A stretch of DNA of 6,326 bases from an uncultured Clostridiaceae bacterium (GTDB taxonomy: Bacteria > Bacillota > Clostridia > Clostridiales > Oxobacteraceae): assembly GCA_937900065.1 (NCBI GenBank), contig CALCDS010000338.1:1-6326 (forward strand). Direction: 5' to 3'. Under the pieces are notes generated by a model. That model made no database searches, was not told the DNA's origin, and worked only from the letters and a program-made list of their open reading frames with translations. Both the position numbers and the translations under genes were made by a program. Positions 6,231 through 6,326 of this stretch are shown here, piece by piece; the first letter of the stretch is position 1, and each line of letters begins with the position of its first letter.

Positions 6231-6275
6231 TATAAAGGTAGGGAAATATAACAAAATATTTCCCTACCTTATATT
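6231..6275 (+). terminator. Probable operon terminator
   Basis: Sixty-five bases after the livF stop, AAGGTAGGGAAATAT (6235-6249) pairs perfectly with ATATTTCCCTACCTT (6256-6270) around AACAAA, and a few more pairs are possible past a bulged A. The trailing sequence (ATATT) is only modestly T-rich, so termination may rely on the strong stem or be helped by a factor. The hairpin could also work on the opposite strand for a convergent gene outside the window, since upstream of it the reverse strand reads TTTATA. No further gene is visible from here to the window end. Confidence 0.7.
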
Positions 6276-6326
6276 GGAGATATAATCTATCAGATAAGCA
6301 CTTTATTTTAGGTTCTATTTAACAAA

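Noticed and set aside
6281..6286. TATAAT near the window end as a promoter for a downstream gene
   Set aside because: No acceptable -35 box lies 16-18 bases upstream, where the terminator stem sits, and no gene start follows within the window.
1..6326. Mobile elements, CRISPR arrays, tRNA/rRNA genes or defence systems
   Set aside because: I saw no transposase or integrase frames, regularly spaced repeats, tRNA-like cloverleafs or terminal inverted repeats on either strand; the window is an ordinary transporter operon with a regulatory leader.

Overview
The window comes from a low-GC Gram-positive bacterium, most likely a member of the Clostridia. The signs are an AT-rich sequence, frequent ATA (Ile) and AGG (Arg) codons, strong purine-rich Shine-Dalgarno sequences close to AAGGAGGTG, a lipoprotein substrate-binding protein, and a T-box RNA leader. 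I cannot name a species.

Layout, all on the + strand. (1) 41-940: a metallo-beta-lactamase-fold hydrolase of unknown substrate. (2) 941-1551: a 611-base gene-free stretch that is mostly regulatory. It holds a sigma-A-like promoter (about 1004-1032), a complete T-box leader (about 1074-1330) with an AUC (isoleucine) specifier and a strong attenuator terminator, then a hairpin with a second possible promoter (1407-1439), and a possible Ile/Leu-rich 35-codon leader ORF (1466-1573) that overlaps the next gene. (3) 1552-6169: a complete branched-chain amino-acid (LIV/HAAT) ABC importer in the order livJ (lipoprotein receptor), livH and livM (permeases), livG and livF (ATPases). A 12-bp hairpin separates livJ from livH. 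livH-livM-livG-livF are tightly packed; livM/livG overlap by 23 bases and livG/livF share one base. (4) 6170-6326: the operon's 3' end with a 15-bp hairpin that probably terminates transcription. The last 50 bases show nothing I can assign.

How it works together (inference): when isoleucine is scarce, uncharged tRNA-Ile(GAU) should pair with the AUC specifier and, through its NCCA end, with the UGGU bulge of the antiterminator. This prevents the 1289-1324 terminator from forming and lets transcription run into the importer genes. LivJ then captures Leu/Ile/Val outside the membrane and delivers it to LivHM, powered by LivGF. The hairpin after livJ probably keeps the receptor more abundant than the membrane parts.

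No previously undescribed system is evident; each protein belongs to a well-known family. The least ordinary parts are regulatory: the Ile-specific T-box on a LIV importer, the unusually long 228-base gap from its terminator to livJ, and the second promoter and small ORF inside that gap.
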